A DNA stretch of 64,000 nucleotides from Cohnella thailandensis. Its GTDB lineage: Bacteria; Bacillota; Bacilli; Paenibacillales; Paenibacillaceae. Where the stretch lies: NCBI RefSeq assembly GCF_014212135.1, contig NZ_JACJVQ010000001.1, forward strand, positions 44,243 through 108,242. Reading direction: 5' to 3'. Below, one piece after another: positions 1 to 8,339 of the stretch. The notes beneath the pieces were generated by a model. It was not told where the DNA came from. It saw nothing but the letters and a program-made list of their open reading frames with translations, and ran no database searches. The translations under genes and the position numbers were made by a program. Each line of letters begins with the position of its first letter. The first letter of the stretch is position 1.

Positions 1-972
1 GAGCAAGCTATCGAATACGATCTGGAGCTGGACGAGGAAGCCGACCCGAAGCGAACGGACTGGGGAATTAGGCAGCAAGCCGTCAAATGCCAGAATTGCG
101 GAGGCGAGAGCCTGATTCCCCTCCTGCAAACGGCAACCTTATGCGCCTTTTGCGGCTCGCCCAAGGTGCTTCTTCAAGACGACTCGGCAGACACGATCCG
201 GCCGGAGACGATGATTCCTTTTCAAATCTCCAAGGACGAAGCCGTCGCCTCCTTCCGCGCCTGGAAAAAGAAACGCTGGTTCGTGCCGAACGCCTTCAAG
301 AAGGGGCAGATCGACTCGTCCCTCGCCGGCATATATATTCCTTACTGGACGTTCGACTCCGACACGTACTCCCATTATTCCGCCGAGCGCGGGGATTACC
401 ATTACCGCACCGAGACGAGAACGCGAACCGTCAACGGGAAAACGGAGACCTACACGGAAACGGTACGGTATACCGTCTGGCGGCACGTCTCGGGCGACTA
501 CGGCCGCTCCTTCGACGACGTACTGATTCCGGCATCGGGCCAGTATGACGGGGAGCTGCTTCGGAAGCTGGGAAATTTCCGGCTGGATAAGCTGACCGGT
601 TACCTTCCGGAGTATCTAAGCGGGTTTATCGCCGAGAGGTATTCGGTCAACCGCAACGAAGGCTGGATACGAGCGCGAGGCCAAATGAACGACACGCTGC
701 ACCACGAGATTCGCCGGGAGATCGGCGGAGACGAGATTCGCGGCCTTAGCGTCGGCACGAAATATTTTAACCGAACTTATAAGCATATTTTGCTACCTAT
801 CTGGAACGCCAATTACTCTTACAAGAACAAGCCTTATCGATATATGGTAAACGGGCAGACCGGCCTCGTTTCCGGACACGTGCCGCGCAGCGCCGTGAAA
901 ATCGCTCTCTTCACGCTTTGCTGCATCGCGGTCGCCGTTCCGGTCATCTGGTGGATTCTGCAGAACGAATAG
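1..972 (+). CDS. TFIIB-type zinc-ribbon membrane protein (5' partial)
   Basis: The reading frame is open from base 1, so the start lies left of the window; 323 codons are visible. Two CxxC pairs sit near the visible N-terminus (CQNC about codons 31-34 and CAFC about codons 50-53), forming a small zinc ribbon. A long soluble region with many Tyr/Trp/Thr residues follows, and a single hydrophobic helix (about the last 25 residues) ends the protein, so it is probably tail-anchored. This matches proteins annotated as TFIIB-type zinc ribbon-containing in Bacillales; their role is unknown. The visible ribbon is not evidence of a transcription factor. A strong palindrome follows the stop codon. Confidence 0.75.
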   Translation, partial: EQAIEYDLELDEEADPKRTDWGIRQQAVKCQNCGGESLIPLLQTATLCAFCGSPKVLLQDDSADTIRPETMIPFQISKDEAVASFRAWKKKRWFVPNAFKKGQIDSSLAGIYIPYWTFDSDTYSHYSAERGDYHYRTETRTRTVNGKTETYTETVRYTVWRHVSGDYGRSFDDVLIPASGQYDGELLRKLGNFRLDKLTGYLPEYLSGFIAERYSVNRNEGWIRARGQMNDTLHHEIRREIGGDEIRGLSVGTKYFNRTYKHILLPIWNANYSYKNKPYRYMVNGQTGLVSGHVPRSAVKIALFTLCCIAVAVPVIWWILQNE

Positions 973-981
973 ACGACAAAT

Positions 982-1009
982 AAGGTCCGGAGCCTAGGCT
1001 CCGGACCTT
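982..1009 (+). terminator. 28-bp palindrome, probable terminator
   Basis: A perfect inverted repeat (AAGGTCCGGAGCCT and its reverse complement, no spacer) begins 9 bases after the zinc-ribbon gene stops, followed by a weak T-rich stretch (TTGCTTTAT). It separates this gene from the sdpR-like gene downstream. Confidence 0.6.
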
Positions 1010-1038
1010 GCTTTATGAAGCGACATGCGTTACACTTT

Positions 1039-1058
1039 ATTTAGATGATTATCTAAAT
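1039..1058. promoter_or_regulatory. Putative SdpR/ArsR operator
   Basis: ATTTAGAT-GATT-ATCTAAAT is an 8-base perfect inverted repeat centred about 35 bases before the ArsR-type gene; a further ATCTAATTAG half-site follows. ArsR-family repressors bind such AT-rich dyads over their own promoter. Autoregulation is inferred from position. Confidence 0.55.
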
Positions 1059-1083
1059 ATCTAATTAGAAAGGTCGCATTCGC

Positions 1084-1368
1084 ATGAACGACACGTTCAA
1101 GGCGTTATCCGATCCGACCCGGCGACAAATCATTCAGCTCCTTAAGGAAAGGGATCTGTCCGCCGGGGAGATCGCCGAGCATTTCTCGATCTCGAAGCCG
1201 AGCATCTCTCATCACTTAAGCATTCTCAAGAATGCCCGGTTGATCGAAGACGTACGGCAAGGACAGAGTATCATTTATTCCCTTAATATGACCGTCATTC
1301 AGGAGACGCTGGGCTGGTTTCTCGGAATGATGGGGACCAAAGGAGAAGATACCCATGACAAATCCTAA
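1084..1368 (+). CDS. sdpR: ArsR-family repressor, SdpR type
   Basis: A 94-residue protein that is almost entirely a winged helix-turn-helix: the N-terminal LSDPTRRQIIQLL signature, then a recognition helix around residues 38-55 (SKPSISHHLSILKNARLI) and a short wing. No metal-binding Cys cluster is seen, so metal sensing is unlikely. In B. subtilis SdpR represses the sdpRI pair and is drawn to the membrane by SdpI when SdpI binds the SdpC toxin. Here the last 14 bases overlap the SdpI-like gene, which supports the same role. An AT-rich dyad lies just upstream. No sdpABC toxin genes are in the window. Confidence 0.8.
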   Translation: MNDTFKALSDPTRRQIIQLLKERDLSAGEIAEHFSISKPSISHHLSILKNARLIEDVRQGQSIIYSLNMTVIQETLGWFLGMMGTKGEDTHDKS

Positions 1369-2044
1369 ATTCGGCAACGAGCGCCCGCCTAGCTGGAGCA
1401 AAAGCGATACTTGGCAATTCCTCATCACTCTTGCCATACTCGCCGTCTCGTTCGCCTTGTTTAACCACCGTCTGCCGAGCGAAGTCGCTTCCCATTACAA
1501 CGTCAACGGGGAAGTCGACAACACGATGCCCAAGTGGGGCTTCTGGCTTTTGTACGGCGCGATAGCGGTATTGCTTCCTGTTTTTATGACCGTCATGCGC
1601 CATTTCGACCCTCGCCGAAGCAACTATTCGCGATTCAAAAGCTATTTTACGTTGATTCGCTGGGGCTTCAGCCTGTTCGCTCACGTCATTTTCAACATGA
1701 TTATCCTTAGCGAGCTCGGCTATTCCATTAAGGTCCCGAATGTCATCATCGGCGCCATCGGAGTGCTATGGTTTGTTCTCGGCAACCGGATGGGCCAGGT
1801 TAAGAGCAACTTCTTTGTCGGCATCAAGACGCCGTGGGCCCTTAGCGACGAAACCAATTGGAATCGCACGCATCGCCTGGCCGCCAGGCTGTGGGTAATC
1901 GCCGGAATCCTGATGTTCGCGGCCGCTTGGCTCGCCTCTTCGTTCTGGCTTGCCGCTGTCGTTCTGGTTTGCGTTGCGGGAAGCACGCTGATCCCGACGG
2001 CTTACTCTTATCTCCTGTACGCCCGCGGTCATAAAACGACTTGA
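1355..2044 (+). CDS. sdpI: SdpI-family immunity membrane protein
   Basis: 229 residues with about six hydrophobic helices. The N-terminal part resembles the DUF1648 domain (HRLPSEVASHYNVNGEVD, about residues 33-50), and the C-terminal half carries the SdpI signature GIKTPWALSDETNWNRTHR (about 155-173). In B. subtilis SdpI gives immunity to the SdpC killing factor and signals to SdpR. The ATG lies inside the end of the sdpR-like gene, so translation is probably coupled. The pair may protect against toxin from neighbours, since no toxin operon is visible; many SdpI homologues have unknown ligands. Confidence 0.8.
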   Translation: MTNPKFGNERPPSWSKSDTWQFLITLAILAVSFALFNHRLPSEVASHYNVNGEVDNTMPKWGFWLLYGAIAVLLPVFMTVMRHFDPRRSNYSRFKSYFTLIRWGFSLFAHVIFNMIILSELGYSIKVPNVIIGAIGVLWFVLGNRMGQVKSNFFVGIKTPWALSDETNWNRTHRLAARLWVIAGILMFAAAWLASSFWLAAVVLVCVAGSTLIPTAYSYLLYARGHKTT

Positions 2045-2050
2045 GCGGTC

Positions 2051-2365
2051 CTATTCCACAAGCTTCAATCCGATAGCCGCCGCAACGACAAGCACGAGGA
2101 AAAAGATTCTCCGTCCATCGCGCGACTCTCCGAAAAAGAACATTCCCATGAGAGTCGCGCCGATGGTCCCGATCCCGGTCCATATCGCATAGGCGGTACC
2201 CATGGACAGCGATTGAAGCGAAGACGTAAGCAGGATGAAGCTGGCTAGAAATCCAACCACCAGCAGAGCAAGAGAGCTCGCATTGCGTTTCTCGTTCCAA
2301 CGGTTTAGTCCCATGACGCCGACCACTTCTCCCAAACCCGCCAAAATCAGCAAGACCCACGCCAC
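2051..2365 (-). CDS. gdnD: SMR-family guanidinium exporter subunit (YkkD/GdnD-like)
   Basis: 104 residues, four membrane helices, the small multidrug resistance fold. The essential glutamate of the first helix is Glu13 (LAGLGEVVGVMGLN), and GTAYAIWTGIG is the conserved helix-3 motif. The sequence is close to B. subtilis YkkD as I recall it. The start is a GTG preceded at 9 bases by GGAGG located at the end of the partner gene, one base after whose stop it begins. Paired SMR proteins act as heterodimers that exchange protons for guanidinium. The guanidine-I riboswitch upstream supports guanidinium as the substrate rather than general drugs. Confidence 0.88.
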   Translation of the reverse strand: MAWVLLILAGLGEVVGVMGLNRWNEKRNASSLALLVVGFLASFILLTSSLQSLSMGTAYAIWTGIGTIGATLMGMFFFGESRDGRRIFFLVLVVAAAIGLKLVE

Positions 2366-2366
2366 G

Positions 2367-2711
2367 TTAGTTCGCCTCCTTCGCCGCCGGTTCCGAATGA
2401 CCCGCCGTTATCTTCAAACCCGCGATCCCTATAATCATGACGACAACAAGCGCCAGCTTGCCCCAGCTCAGAGGCTCGCCGAAAAAGATCGACTCTCCCA
2501 GCACCGTGCCCGCCGCTCCGATTCCCGTAAAGACCGCATAAGTCGTTCCTACGGGCAACACCTTCGTCACCAGGATCAAAGCGTAGAAGCTGAAAAAAAT
2601 GACGATAGCGGTCAAAGCCCACGTCCACCAGCTGTTTGCGTGCTTTAAACCGGAGACCCAGCCGACTTCGCTAATGCCGGCCACGATAAGCAGCAGCCAA
2701 TATTTGTTCAT
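2367..2711 (-). CDS. gdnC: SMR-family guanidinium exporter subunit (YkkC/GdnC-like)
   Basis: 114 residues, four membrane helices; the first helix holds Glu15 (IVAGISEVGWVSGLKHA), the proton/substrate coupling residue. GTTYAVFTGIGAAGTVLGE matches the helix-3/4 region of YkkC as I recall it. The ATG at 2711 is chosen because GGAGG sits 9 bases upstream; an in-frame TTG at 2720 is possible but too close to the ribosome site. It is first of a two-gene unit with the YkkD-like subunit and is controlled by a guanidine-I riboswitch and its terminator, so expression should rise when guanidine is present. Confidence 0.88.
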   Translation of the reverse strand: MNKYWLLLIVAGISEVGWVSGLKHANSWWTWALTAIVIFFSFYALILVTKVLPVGTTYAVFTGIGAAGTVLGESIFFGEPLSWGKLALVVVMIIGIAGLKITAGHSEPAAKEAN

Positions 2712-2782
2712 TGCATGCAACCTCCCCCATGAAGTTTATCCCATTCTCGAAAAATATGCGCGCAGGCAGGGACAAGCACGGC

Positions 2783-2967
2783 AAAAAGCCCGAGAGTATT
2801 CTCGCGCCGACCGCCGCAGCATGAACTGCGCCGGCCGACATCAAGGTACTCCCGGGCTTCTATCCCTCCGTGTACGCGTCCCTTATGAGACCGCGCGTTC
2901 CCTCTCGGACCGGCCCGGCCCGCCGCCTGCTTGGCGACTTGCCGCGGAACCCTAGGGAACTTCCGAT
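2783..2967 (-). ncRNA. Guanidine-I (ykkC class) riboswitch with terminator
   Basis: Read on the minus strand the leader contains the ykkC-class conserved blocks in order: CTAGGGTTCCG (about 2945-2955), GGTCCGAGAG (2902-2911) and ACACGGAGGGATAGAAGCCC (2854-2873). The last block continues into CCCGGGAG. The segment AGCCCGGGAG (2849-2858) can instead pair with CTCTCGGGCT (2787-2796), which is followed by five T residues: a terminator that would form only when the aptamer does not hold that arm. This is the known ON-switch design: guanidine stabilises the aptamer and lets transcription reach the exporter genes. It occupies most of the non-coding gap before gdnC. Confidence 0.92.
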
Positions 2968-2975
2968 GTCACTAC

Positions 2976-3004
2976 ATCCTATCAAGCCTAACCTGCCTTG
3001 TCAA
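2976..3004 (-). promoter_or_regulatory. Sigma-A promoter of the guanidine riboswitch unit
   Basis: TTGACA (2999-3004, minus strand), a 17-base spacer and TAGGAT (2976-2981) lie just before the riboswitch aptamer. The -35 is a perfect consensus and the spacing is ideal. Confidence 0.8.
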
Positions 3005-3017
3005 CTGTAGGAGGTGC

Positions 3018-4454
3018 TTATTTATTCTTGGAGCTTCGCGGAGGAAGCGCATCCGGATCGCCCTTCGACTCGGGCGAATCGGCGGTGCCGGCCGTATCCG
3101 ACTCCGGCGCACGCTCCTTCGCGTCCTGGCCTGCCGCCAGCTCGCCGTTCGCTCCGCGGGCCTCGCCGATCGCGGCCGCGATAGCCTCCTGGCGCCCCCG
3201 GCGCCTTCTCGCTCCCGCCCGCTGCAGACCTTGCCAGACGGAGCCGGACCGCGGCGCGGCCACCCAATCGGCATCCTCGTCCGGAGCGAGGATAAGGCCG
3301 AGCTGATGAGGCTCGCCCGCGTAGCGGGCGCGCTGCACGAACTTCACGTGGCCTTCCCGATTCGCAACCTCCAACCGATAGTATGCCGCTTGGAGCTGGA
3401 GAGCCTCGTGAAGCTGCTCTTTGTCGCGTACCTTCTGCCCGTTCACCTTCAAGATTTTCTCGCCCGACTGGAGTCCCAGCTCGGACGCCGGAGTGCCCGG
3501 CAGCACGGCAAGCACCATGACTCCCCGGCCGTCCTGCGCGAACAAGGGATTCCGGCCCGCCTCTTTAGCTCGTCCCCACAGCAGCAGGCCCTCATGCAGC
3601 ACGAAAGCCAGAACGGCTGCGATCAACGCGAGCGGCGACCAATACCAAGCCCCGACCGCTAGAGCGACAATCGCGACTCCGTATAGGATCAGCCCCCAGC
3701 TCATCTCGCGCGCCTTGTTCTCCGGCCATTTCGTCGTCGTCCGGTCGGTGAAGCCGATCAGCACCGGAAAGGCGAGCAGAGCCCATCCCGCCGCATTCCC
3801 GTCCAGGTCGAATAGCGGCGTCCACGGCAGCGTGAAGCCTTCCCCCGTTCCTGTCATTGGAACGAGCCACAGCAGAGGAACCGGCCACAGCCCCGACAGG
3901 GCAAACGCTCCTATCGGCTTGCCGCGCTTCCCTTCCAAAAACAAGGGAACGGCGAACTTGGAGGCCTGCCATCTCACGAGCAGCCCTTCCCCGATGTGGA
4001 GCAGGCCGGCGAGGACGAGCAGAGCCGGAACGTCGATGCCGAGCACCGCCTTGGCCGCCTCGCCGTCCGAAGCTTCCACTCCGCTCCAGTCCAGAACATA
4101 CTGAAGCACGCCAAGCGCTCCCGCCCCGTACGCGATACAAACGTATCGAAGCCGGAATAACGCCAAGATGGGCAGCGCGATCCATACGCAGAGCAGCGTC
4201 GCTTCGTCCAACCGGCCGCCCGCTCCCAAACTTAATACAGATAAAATAAGCCCTGCCGCAAGACCGGCGAGCGTACGGTAAAAAACAACGGTGAGCGAGC
4301 TATAAAGCCGGACGTGAAACATGGTCCGCTGGAGCACGACCTCTTGCCGAGCGTGCCACCACGCCAGAAGAACGGCTATATAAAGATAAGGGGCGGCCAG
4401 CATGGCCATGAGCGCCTCGCCCGCTTCCCCTAACAATTCCATAAGAGAGTTCAT
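3018..4454 (-). CDS. minJ: MinJ-like polytopic PDZ protein
   Basis: 478 residues. Roughly eight hydrophobic helices cover residues 20-295, followed by a PDZ domain at about 305-375 (GVMVLAVLPGTPASELGLQSG, then GEKILKVNGQKV). The tail from 400 is basic then acidic and low in complexity. In B. subtilis MinJ (YvjD) sits beside CtpB downstream of ftsEX and bridges DivIVA to MinD at the septum; the same order is seen here. The start has AAGGGGG 7 bases upstream. The match to MinJ rests on topology and gene order, since the family diverges quickly; a general membrane PDZ protein is the alternative. Confidence 0.7.
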   Translation of the reverse strand: MNSLMELLGEAGEALMAMLAAPYLYIAVLLAWWHARQEVVLQRTMFHVRLYSSLTVVFYRTLAGLAAGLILSVLSLGAGGRLDEATLLCVWIALPILALFRLRYVCIAYGAGALGVLQYVLDWSGVEASDGEAAKAVLGIDVPALLVLAGLLHIGEGLLVRWQASKFAVPLFLEGKRGKPIGAFALSGLWPVPLLWLVPMTGTGEGFTLPWTPLFDLDGNAAGWALLAFPVLIGFTDRTTTKWPENKAREMSWGLILYGVAIVALAVGAWYWSPLALIAAVLAFVLHEGLLLWGRAKEAGRNPLFAQDGRGVMVLAVLPGTPASELGLQSGEKILKVNGQKVRDKEQLHEALQLQAAYYRLEVANREGHVKFVQRARYAGEPHQLGLILAPDEDADWVAAPRSGSVWQGLQRAGARRRRGRQEAIAAAIGEARGANGELAAGQDAKERAPESDTAGTADSPESKGDPDALPPRSSKNK

Positions 4455-4543
4455 CCCGCATCCCCCTTTCGCAGCCTACTGCCTATTCGACCTATTCGAC
4501 GAGCCGGCTGCGAAATCCTTCCGGAAAATCCCTCCTCCGCGAG

Positions 4544-6031
4544 CTAGCCGCCGATCTTCTTCAACGCTTGTCCGTGAGCCGCCTGCCACTGAGGATCGTT
4601 CTCCAGCTTCTGCATTCGCAGGTATAAGGTATCCTCGAGCTTATCCGCCGTCGCGCCGTCGACGATCCCCGTCTCGGCCAGCTTCGCGTCCCGCTGGAAC
4701 GCCCGCACCGCCAGCTCCGTCTCCGAGCTGAAGTACCCGTCCTCGCGGCCGGGCGAGTAGCCTGCCCCTTTCAGCATGAGCTGCAGGTTCCGCACGTCTT
4801 CGCTCGTCTCGTCCTTCTTGAGATCGTGCTCTCTCGACAGGACGGAGACCGAATAATAGTCCGGCATCGCAACGGCGATGTCCGGTTTGATCCCTTGCCC
4901 GTTGAGCCACGTTCCGTCGGGCAGCAGCCACTTCGATACGGTCAGCTTAAGCAAGCTTCCGTCTCCGAGCTCGTTCTCGAAGCTGATCTGAACGGTGCCC
5001 TTGCCGTAAGTTTGGCTGCCGACCAGGGTCGCTCCGGCCGATTGCTTCAGCGCCCCGGCCAAAATCTCGGAGGCGCTGGCGCTTCCTCCGTTCACGAGGA
5101 CAACGATCGGATACTGCCTGCCGCCCGCCGAATCGTTCGTTCCCTTGGAGACGATTTGGTTCTGCTGGCCGAAGCCGTTCTCTTCGATCACGATAGTTTT
5201 ACCCGAAGGAATAAAGAGCTTCGCGACATCCTCGACGGCGGTCAGAACCCCGCCCGGATTGTCGCGAACGTCGAGGATAAGGGCGCGGAATCCCGCATTC
5301 TCCAGCCCCTGCAGCTCCTGCTCGACGAGCTTCGGCGTGTCGAAGGTAAACTGGCTGATCCACAGATAGCCGATCCCGTCGGCTCCGAGCTCGCTGCCTA
5401 CCGTCTCCTCCACGATCCGGTCGCGGATCAGCTCCAGCTCTAGGAGCCCGGCGACGCCGATTCTTTTGACGGTTAGCTTCGCCTTGGTGCCCTTGGGGCC
5501 GCGAATTTTCTCGATCGATTCGCTTAGGGACAGCGAATCCAGACTCTCTCCGTTCACGGAGAGAAGAATGTCCCCCGCTTGAAGGCCGGCCCGTTCGGCG
5601 GGCATCCCCGTCATCACCTTCTCGACGACGACGGCTCCTTCGATAATGTCCAGCTTCGCCCCGATCCCCGTGAACGTTCCCTGCACCGCATCCGTGAACT
5701 TGGAGGCGTCCGCCGAGGAATAGTAGGTGGAGTAGGGATCCCCTAGAGCCGAGACCATTCCTTGGATGGCTCCGTCGAGCAGCTTCTCCCTATCGAACGG
5801 AAGCAGATATTTATCCTCGATAAGCTCGAAAGCGTCGTTCAGCTTTCTCAGCTCCGAATTATTCCAGCCATTCTCCGTCTCCTCCGCCGAATTCGACGAT
5901 CCGGAGGAGAACCCCGAGGCGAGGCTCCAACCCGTATTTCCCGATAAGCCCAGCGTCCCGATGGTCGCGATGACGGTCGTCAGAACCGTCAGCACCATGA
6001 TCGCCAGTACCGTTCGTCCGCGAAACACCAT
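4544..6031 (-). CDS. ctpB: S41 carboxy-terminal processing protease with PG-binding domain
   Basis: 495 residues. An N-terminal membrane anchor (about 7-29) exports the enzyme. A PDZ domain covers about 115-195 and the S41 peptidase core about 205-390, with nucleophile Ser319 in GGSASASEI and general base Lys344 in YGKGTVQ, 25 residues apart as in the family. The C-terminus adds a peptidoglycan-binding repeat (about 408-470), common in Bacillales CtpB. CtpB cleaves SpoIVFA and SpoIIQ during sporulation to activate sigma-K in B. subtilis; a vegetative role is also possible here. The gene lies between the M23 peptidase and the MinJ-like gene. GGGGGGAG precedes the ATG. Confidence 0.9.
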   Translation of the reverse strand: MVFRGRTVLAIMVLTVLTTVIATIGTLGLSGNTGWSLASGFSSGSSNSAEETENGWNNSELRKLNDAFELIEDKYLLPFDREKLLDGAIQGMVSALGDPYSTYYSSADASKFTDAVQGTFTGIGAKLDIIEGAVVVEKVMTGMPAERAGLQAGDILLSVNGESLDSLSLSESIEKIRGPKGTKAKLTVKRIGVAGLLELELIRDRIVEETVGSELGADGIGYLWISQFTFDTPKLVEQELQGLENAGFRALILDVRDNPGGVLTAVEDVAKLFIPSGKTIVIEENGFGQQNQIVSKGTNDSAGGRQYPIVVLVNGGSASASEILAGALKQSAGATLVGSQTYGKGTVQISFENELGDGSLLKLTVSKWLLPDGTWLNGQGIKPDIAVAMPDYYSVSVLSREHDLKKDETSEDVRNLQLMLKGAGYSPGREDGYFSSETELAVRAFQRDAKLAETGIVDGATADKLEDTLYLRMQKLENDPQWQAAHGQALKKIGG

Positions 6032-6137
6032 GAAGACTCCCCCCTTTCCTTTTTATCATCTAATGAAATAGACGATCTCGCAAGCATCAAAAACGTTTTC
6101 TCGGCAAACGATGCCCTGGAGCCATCTTCCGGAAAGG

Positions 6138-6185
6138 AAAAAACGGCCGCTCCTCCCCCGCTTGCGCGAGAGACGGGAGCGGCCG
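6138..6185 (-). terminator. Rho-independent terminator after the M23 peptidase gene
   Basis: On the minus strand CGGCCGCTCC and GGAGCGGCCG form a 10-bp stem (arms 6176-6185 and 6144-6153) followed by six T residues. It ends the ftsE-ftsX-peptidase transcript and separates it from ctpB. Confidence 0.88.
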
Positions 6186-6207
6186 CTCGTAGGTGAACTC
6201 TCTCTTC

Positions 6208-7386
6208 TTATTTCAGGTAAGGCGCGGGATTGACCGGTTCGCCGTTCTTCCGAACCTCGAAGTGAAGGTGGTAGCCCGTCGCGGTTCCGGTCTTGCCGAC
6301 GAGGCCGATCTTGTCCCCTCGCTTGACCTCTTCGCCCTTCTCGACGAGAATTCCTCCGTTCAAGATATGGCCGTACAGCGTCCAAAGTCCGCCGCCGTGG
6401 TTAATGATAATCGTATTGCCGTATCCGCTCCACGTTTGGGCGACGATGACGACGCCCGATTCCGCCGCGTAGATCGGAGTTCCCTTCGGCACCGCCATAT
6501 CCATCCCCGTATGAAGCTTGTTCTTCTGTCCCGAGACCGGGTGCGTTCGATATCCGTACGGAGAGGAGATACGATACTCGGCTCGCAACGGAACCCCGAG
6601 CTTGCCGCCTTTATAATAGTTCTTGATCTGGTTCTTCTTCTCCAGCAGCTTGGAGTACTCCTTGCCGAAGTCGATCAGAGCCTTCTCGGCTTCTTCGCTG
6701 ATCTCTTCCGTCTCTTCGATCTGCTGGTCCAGCTGCGAAATGAGGACCTCTTTGGATTGCTCCTTGATCTCGAGGCTCGCCTTGCGTTCCGCCATCTCGC
6801 CGTAAAGCGCCTGAACCGCGGCCAGGTCGCTCTCCACCTGCGCTTTCTTCTCCTCGACAAGAGACTTGTATTCCTCGCTCTGGACGAGCACCTGCTTGTC
6901 CTGGTTCATGATCGACTTGAGCGCGTCGAAGCGGCTCAGGAAGTCGCTGAAGCTCGTCGAGCTCAGCAAGACTTCCAGATAGGATACGGTTCCGTTCGTA
7001 TACATAAGCCGGATCCGGCTCTGCAGCATCTCGTCCCGGTTCTGCCTCTCCGCTTCGGCCTTCTCCAGCTCCGCGGTCGTCTGAAGCAGCTTCTCTTGGG
7101 CGGCGTCGATCTCCGCCTGCGTCTTTACCAATTCCATGCCCGCTTCCTGGATCTCGACGAGAAGGGCGTTGATATCTTCCTTGGTCGCGTTCTTCTTGGC
7201 GGCCAGCGCCTGGGCTTCCTGCTCCGCTTGCTTCTTCTCTTGGGTAGCCTGGTTCATCCGGTCCTGCAGCTTCTTGATCTCCTTCTCGATCTTCTGAAGC
7301 TCGGTCTCCGCATGGCTCTCATAAGGCTGAGTCAGAAAAACGACAGCGACCAACATGGCGAGGACCGCCAACAGCTTGCGCTTCAC
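6208..7386 (-). CDS. Murein hydrolase, coiled-coil plus M23/LytM domain
   Basis: 392 residues. A signal peptide (1-26, ending SHA) is followed by a long coiled coil (about 27-255) and a LytM-type M23 endopeptidase at about 270-390. All metal and catalytic residues are present: His292, Asp296 and His375, with His340 and His373 of YGH and HLH. The layout is that of EnvC/PcsB-type proteins driven by FtsEX, but unlike EnvC the active site is intact, so it should be an enzyme itself. It follows ftsX directly, which fits an FtsEX-controlled peptidoglycan hydrolase (the role CwlO plays in B. subtilis). Cleavage specificity cannot be read from sequence. Confidence 0.87.
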   Translation of the reverse strand: MKRKLLAVLAMLVAVVFLTQPYESHAETELQKIEKEIKKLQDRMNQATQEKKQAEQEAQALAAKKNATKEDINALLVEIQEAGMELVKTQAEIDAAQEKLLQTTAELEKAEAERQNRDEMLQSRIRLMYTNGTVSYLEVLLSSTSFSDFLSRFDALKSIMNQDKQVLVQSEEYKSLVEEKKAQVESDLAAVQALYGEMAERKASLEIKEQSKEVLISQLDQQIEETEEISEEAEKALIDFGKEYSKLLEKKNQIKNYYKGGKLGVPLRAEYRISSPYGYRTHPVSGQKNKLHTGMDMAVPKGTPIYAAESGVVIVAQTWSGYGNTIIINHGGGLWTLYGHILNGGILVEKGEEVKRGDKIGLVGKTGTATGYHLHFEVRKNGEPVNPAPYLK

Positions 7387-7421
7387 GTGATCTCTCCTCC
7401 CACACTCTCTTGTTGCTCGAA

Positions 7422-8339
7422 CTATACCTTCAGGTATTTACGAACGGATACGACGCTTCCCCAAATGCCGAGCAAGGTGCCCAGAATGAGCAGCGTTCCG
7501 GTAATGAACCAGCCTACTTCCTGCACGCCCGCTAGCTTGATCAGCATGAGTCCCATGTCGTATTGGGCGGTGTCGATCAGCTGGGAATAGCCGAACATCA
7601 GGATAGCGCTCGTGATGGCTGCCCCGCCTAGACCGATAAGCACCCCTTCCACGAAGAAAGGCCAACGGATAAAGTTGTTCGTCGCGCCGACCAGCTTCAT
7701 GATGCCGATCTCGCGGCGGCGGGCCAGTATCGTCATCTTGATCGTCGTCGAGATCAGGAACATCGCCATGATCGCGAGGCCGGCGACGATAACGAGGCCG
7801 ATGTTGCGCACCGCGTTCGTGATCCGGAACAGCTTCTCGACCGTGCCTTGGCCGTAGTTGACGCCCATGATCGGGCGGTCGGCGTTCGCGTCGTTGATGG
7901 CTTGAATCTGCTTCGCCACGTAGGCGACGTTCTGAGGATCGAATACCTCGACGTCAAATCCGTCCGGAAGCGGATTGTTCTCGTTCTCATACCCCTGCAG
8001 AGCCGTCTTCGCGTTGTCGTCCAGGTTCTCCCTGAGCCGCTCGAGCCCCTCCTCCTTGGAGACGAAGGTAACCTTCTTCACCTCGGGAATGCGGCCGATC
8101 GTCCGGTTGATCTCGTCGATCCTTGCCTGCTCTGTTCCAAGCTGGACGTAAACGCGGATCTCGACCTGACTCTCGATCTGGGTCGCGAGCTTATCGACGT
8201 TGAGGGCTAACAGCATAAAGACGCCTAATATAAATAAAGAAACGATTATGGAGCCTACCGAGGCGAAGGACATCCAGCCGTTGCGCAGAACGTTCTTGAA
8301 GCCTTCTCTCAAGTGCCGAAGGAAGGTGCTAAACTTCAT
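7422..8339 (-). CDS. ftsX: Cell-division ABC transporter permease FtsX
   Basis: 305 residues from the ATG at 8339, chosen because GAGGGGAG lies 7 bases upstream; an ATG two codons earlier is too close to that site. There are four membrane helices: one near residues 20-43, then an extracellular loop of about 120 residues, and three at about 170-300. This is the FtsX/MacB permease pattern. FtsX carries the conformational signal from the FtsE ATPase to a peptidoglycan hydrolase outside the membrane, here most likely the M23 protein encoded next. The 5' end overlaps ftsE by 11 bases. Confidence 0.93.
   Translation of the reverse strand: MKFSTFLRHLREGFKNVLRNGWMSFASVGSIIVSLFILGVFMLLALNVDKLATQIESQVEIRVYVQLGTEQARIDEINRTIGRIPEVKKVTFVSKEEGLERLRENLDDNAKTALQGYENENNPLPDGFDVEVFDPQNVAYVAKQIQAINDANADRPIMGVNYGQGTVEKLFRITNAVRNIGLVIVAGLAIMAMFLISTTIKMTILARRREIGIMKLVGATNNFIRWPFFVEGVLIGLGGAAITSAILMFGYSQLIDTAQYDMGLMLIKLAGVQEVGWFITGTLLILGTLLGIWGSVVSVRKYLKV

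Noticed and set aside
6193..7590. A 465-codon open frame on the plus strand, rich in Leu and Arg
   Set aside because: Antisense to the coiled-coil M23 peptidase; its repetitive composition mirrors the coiled coil.
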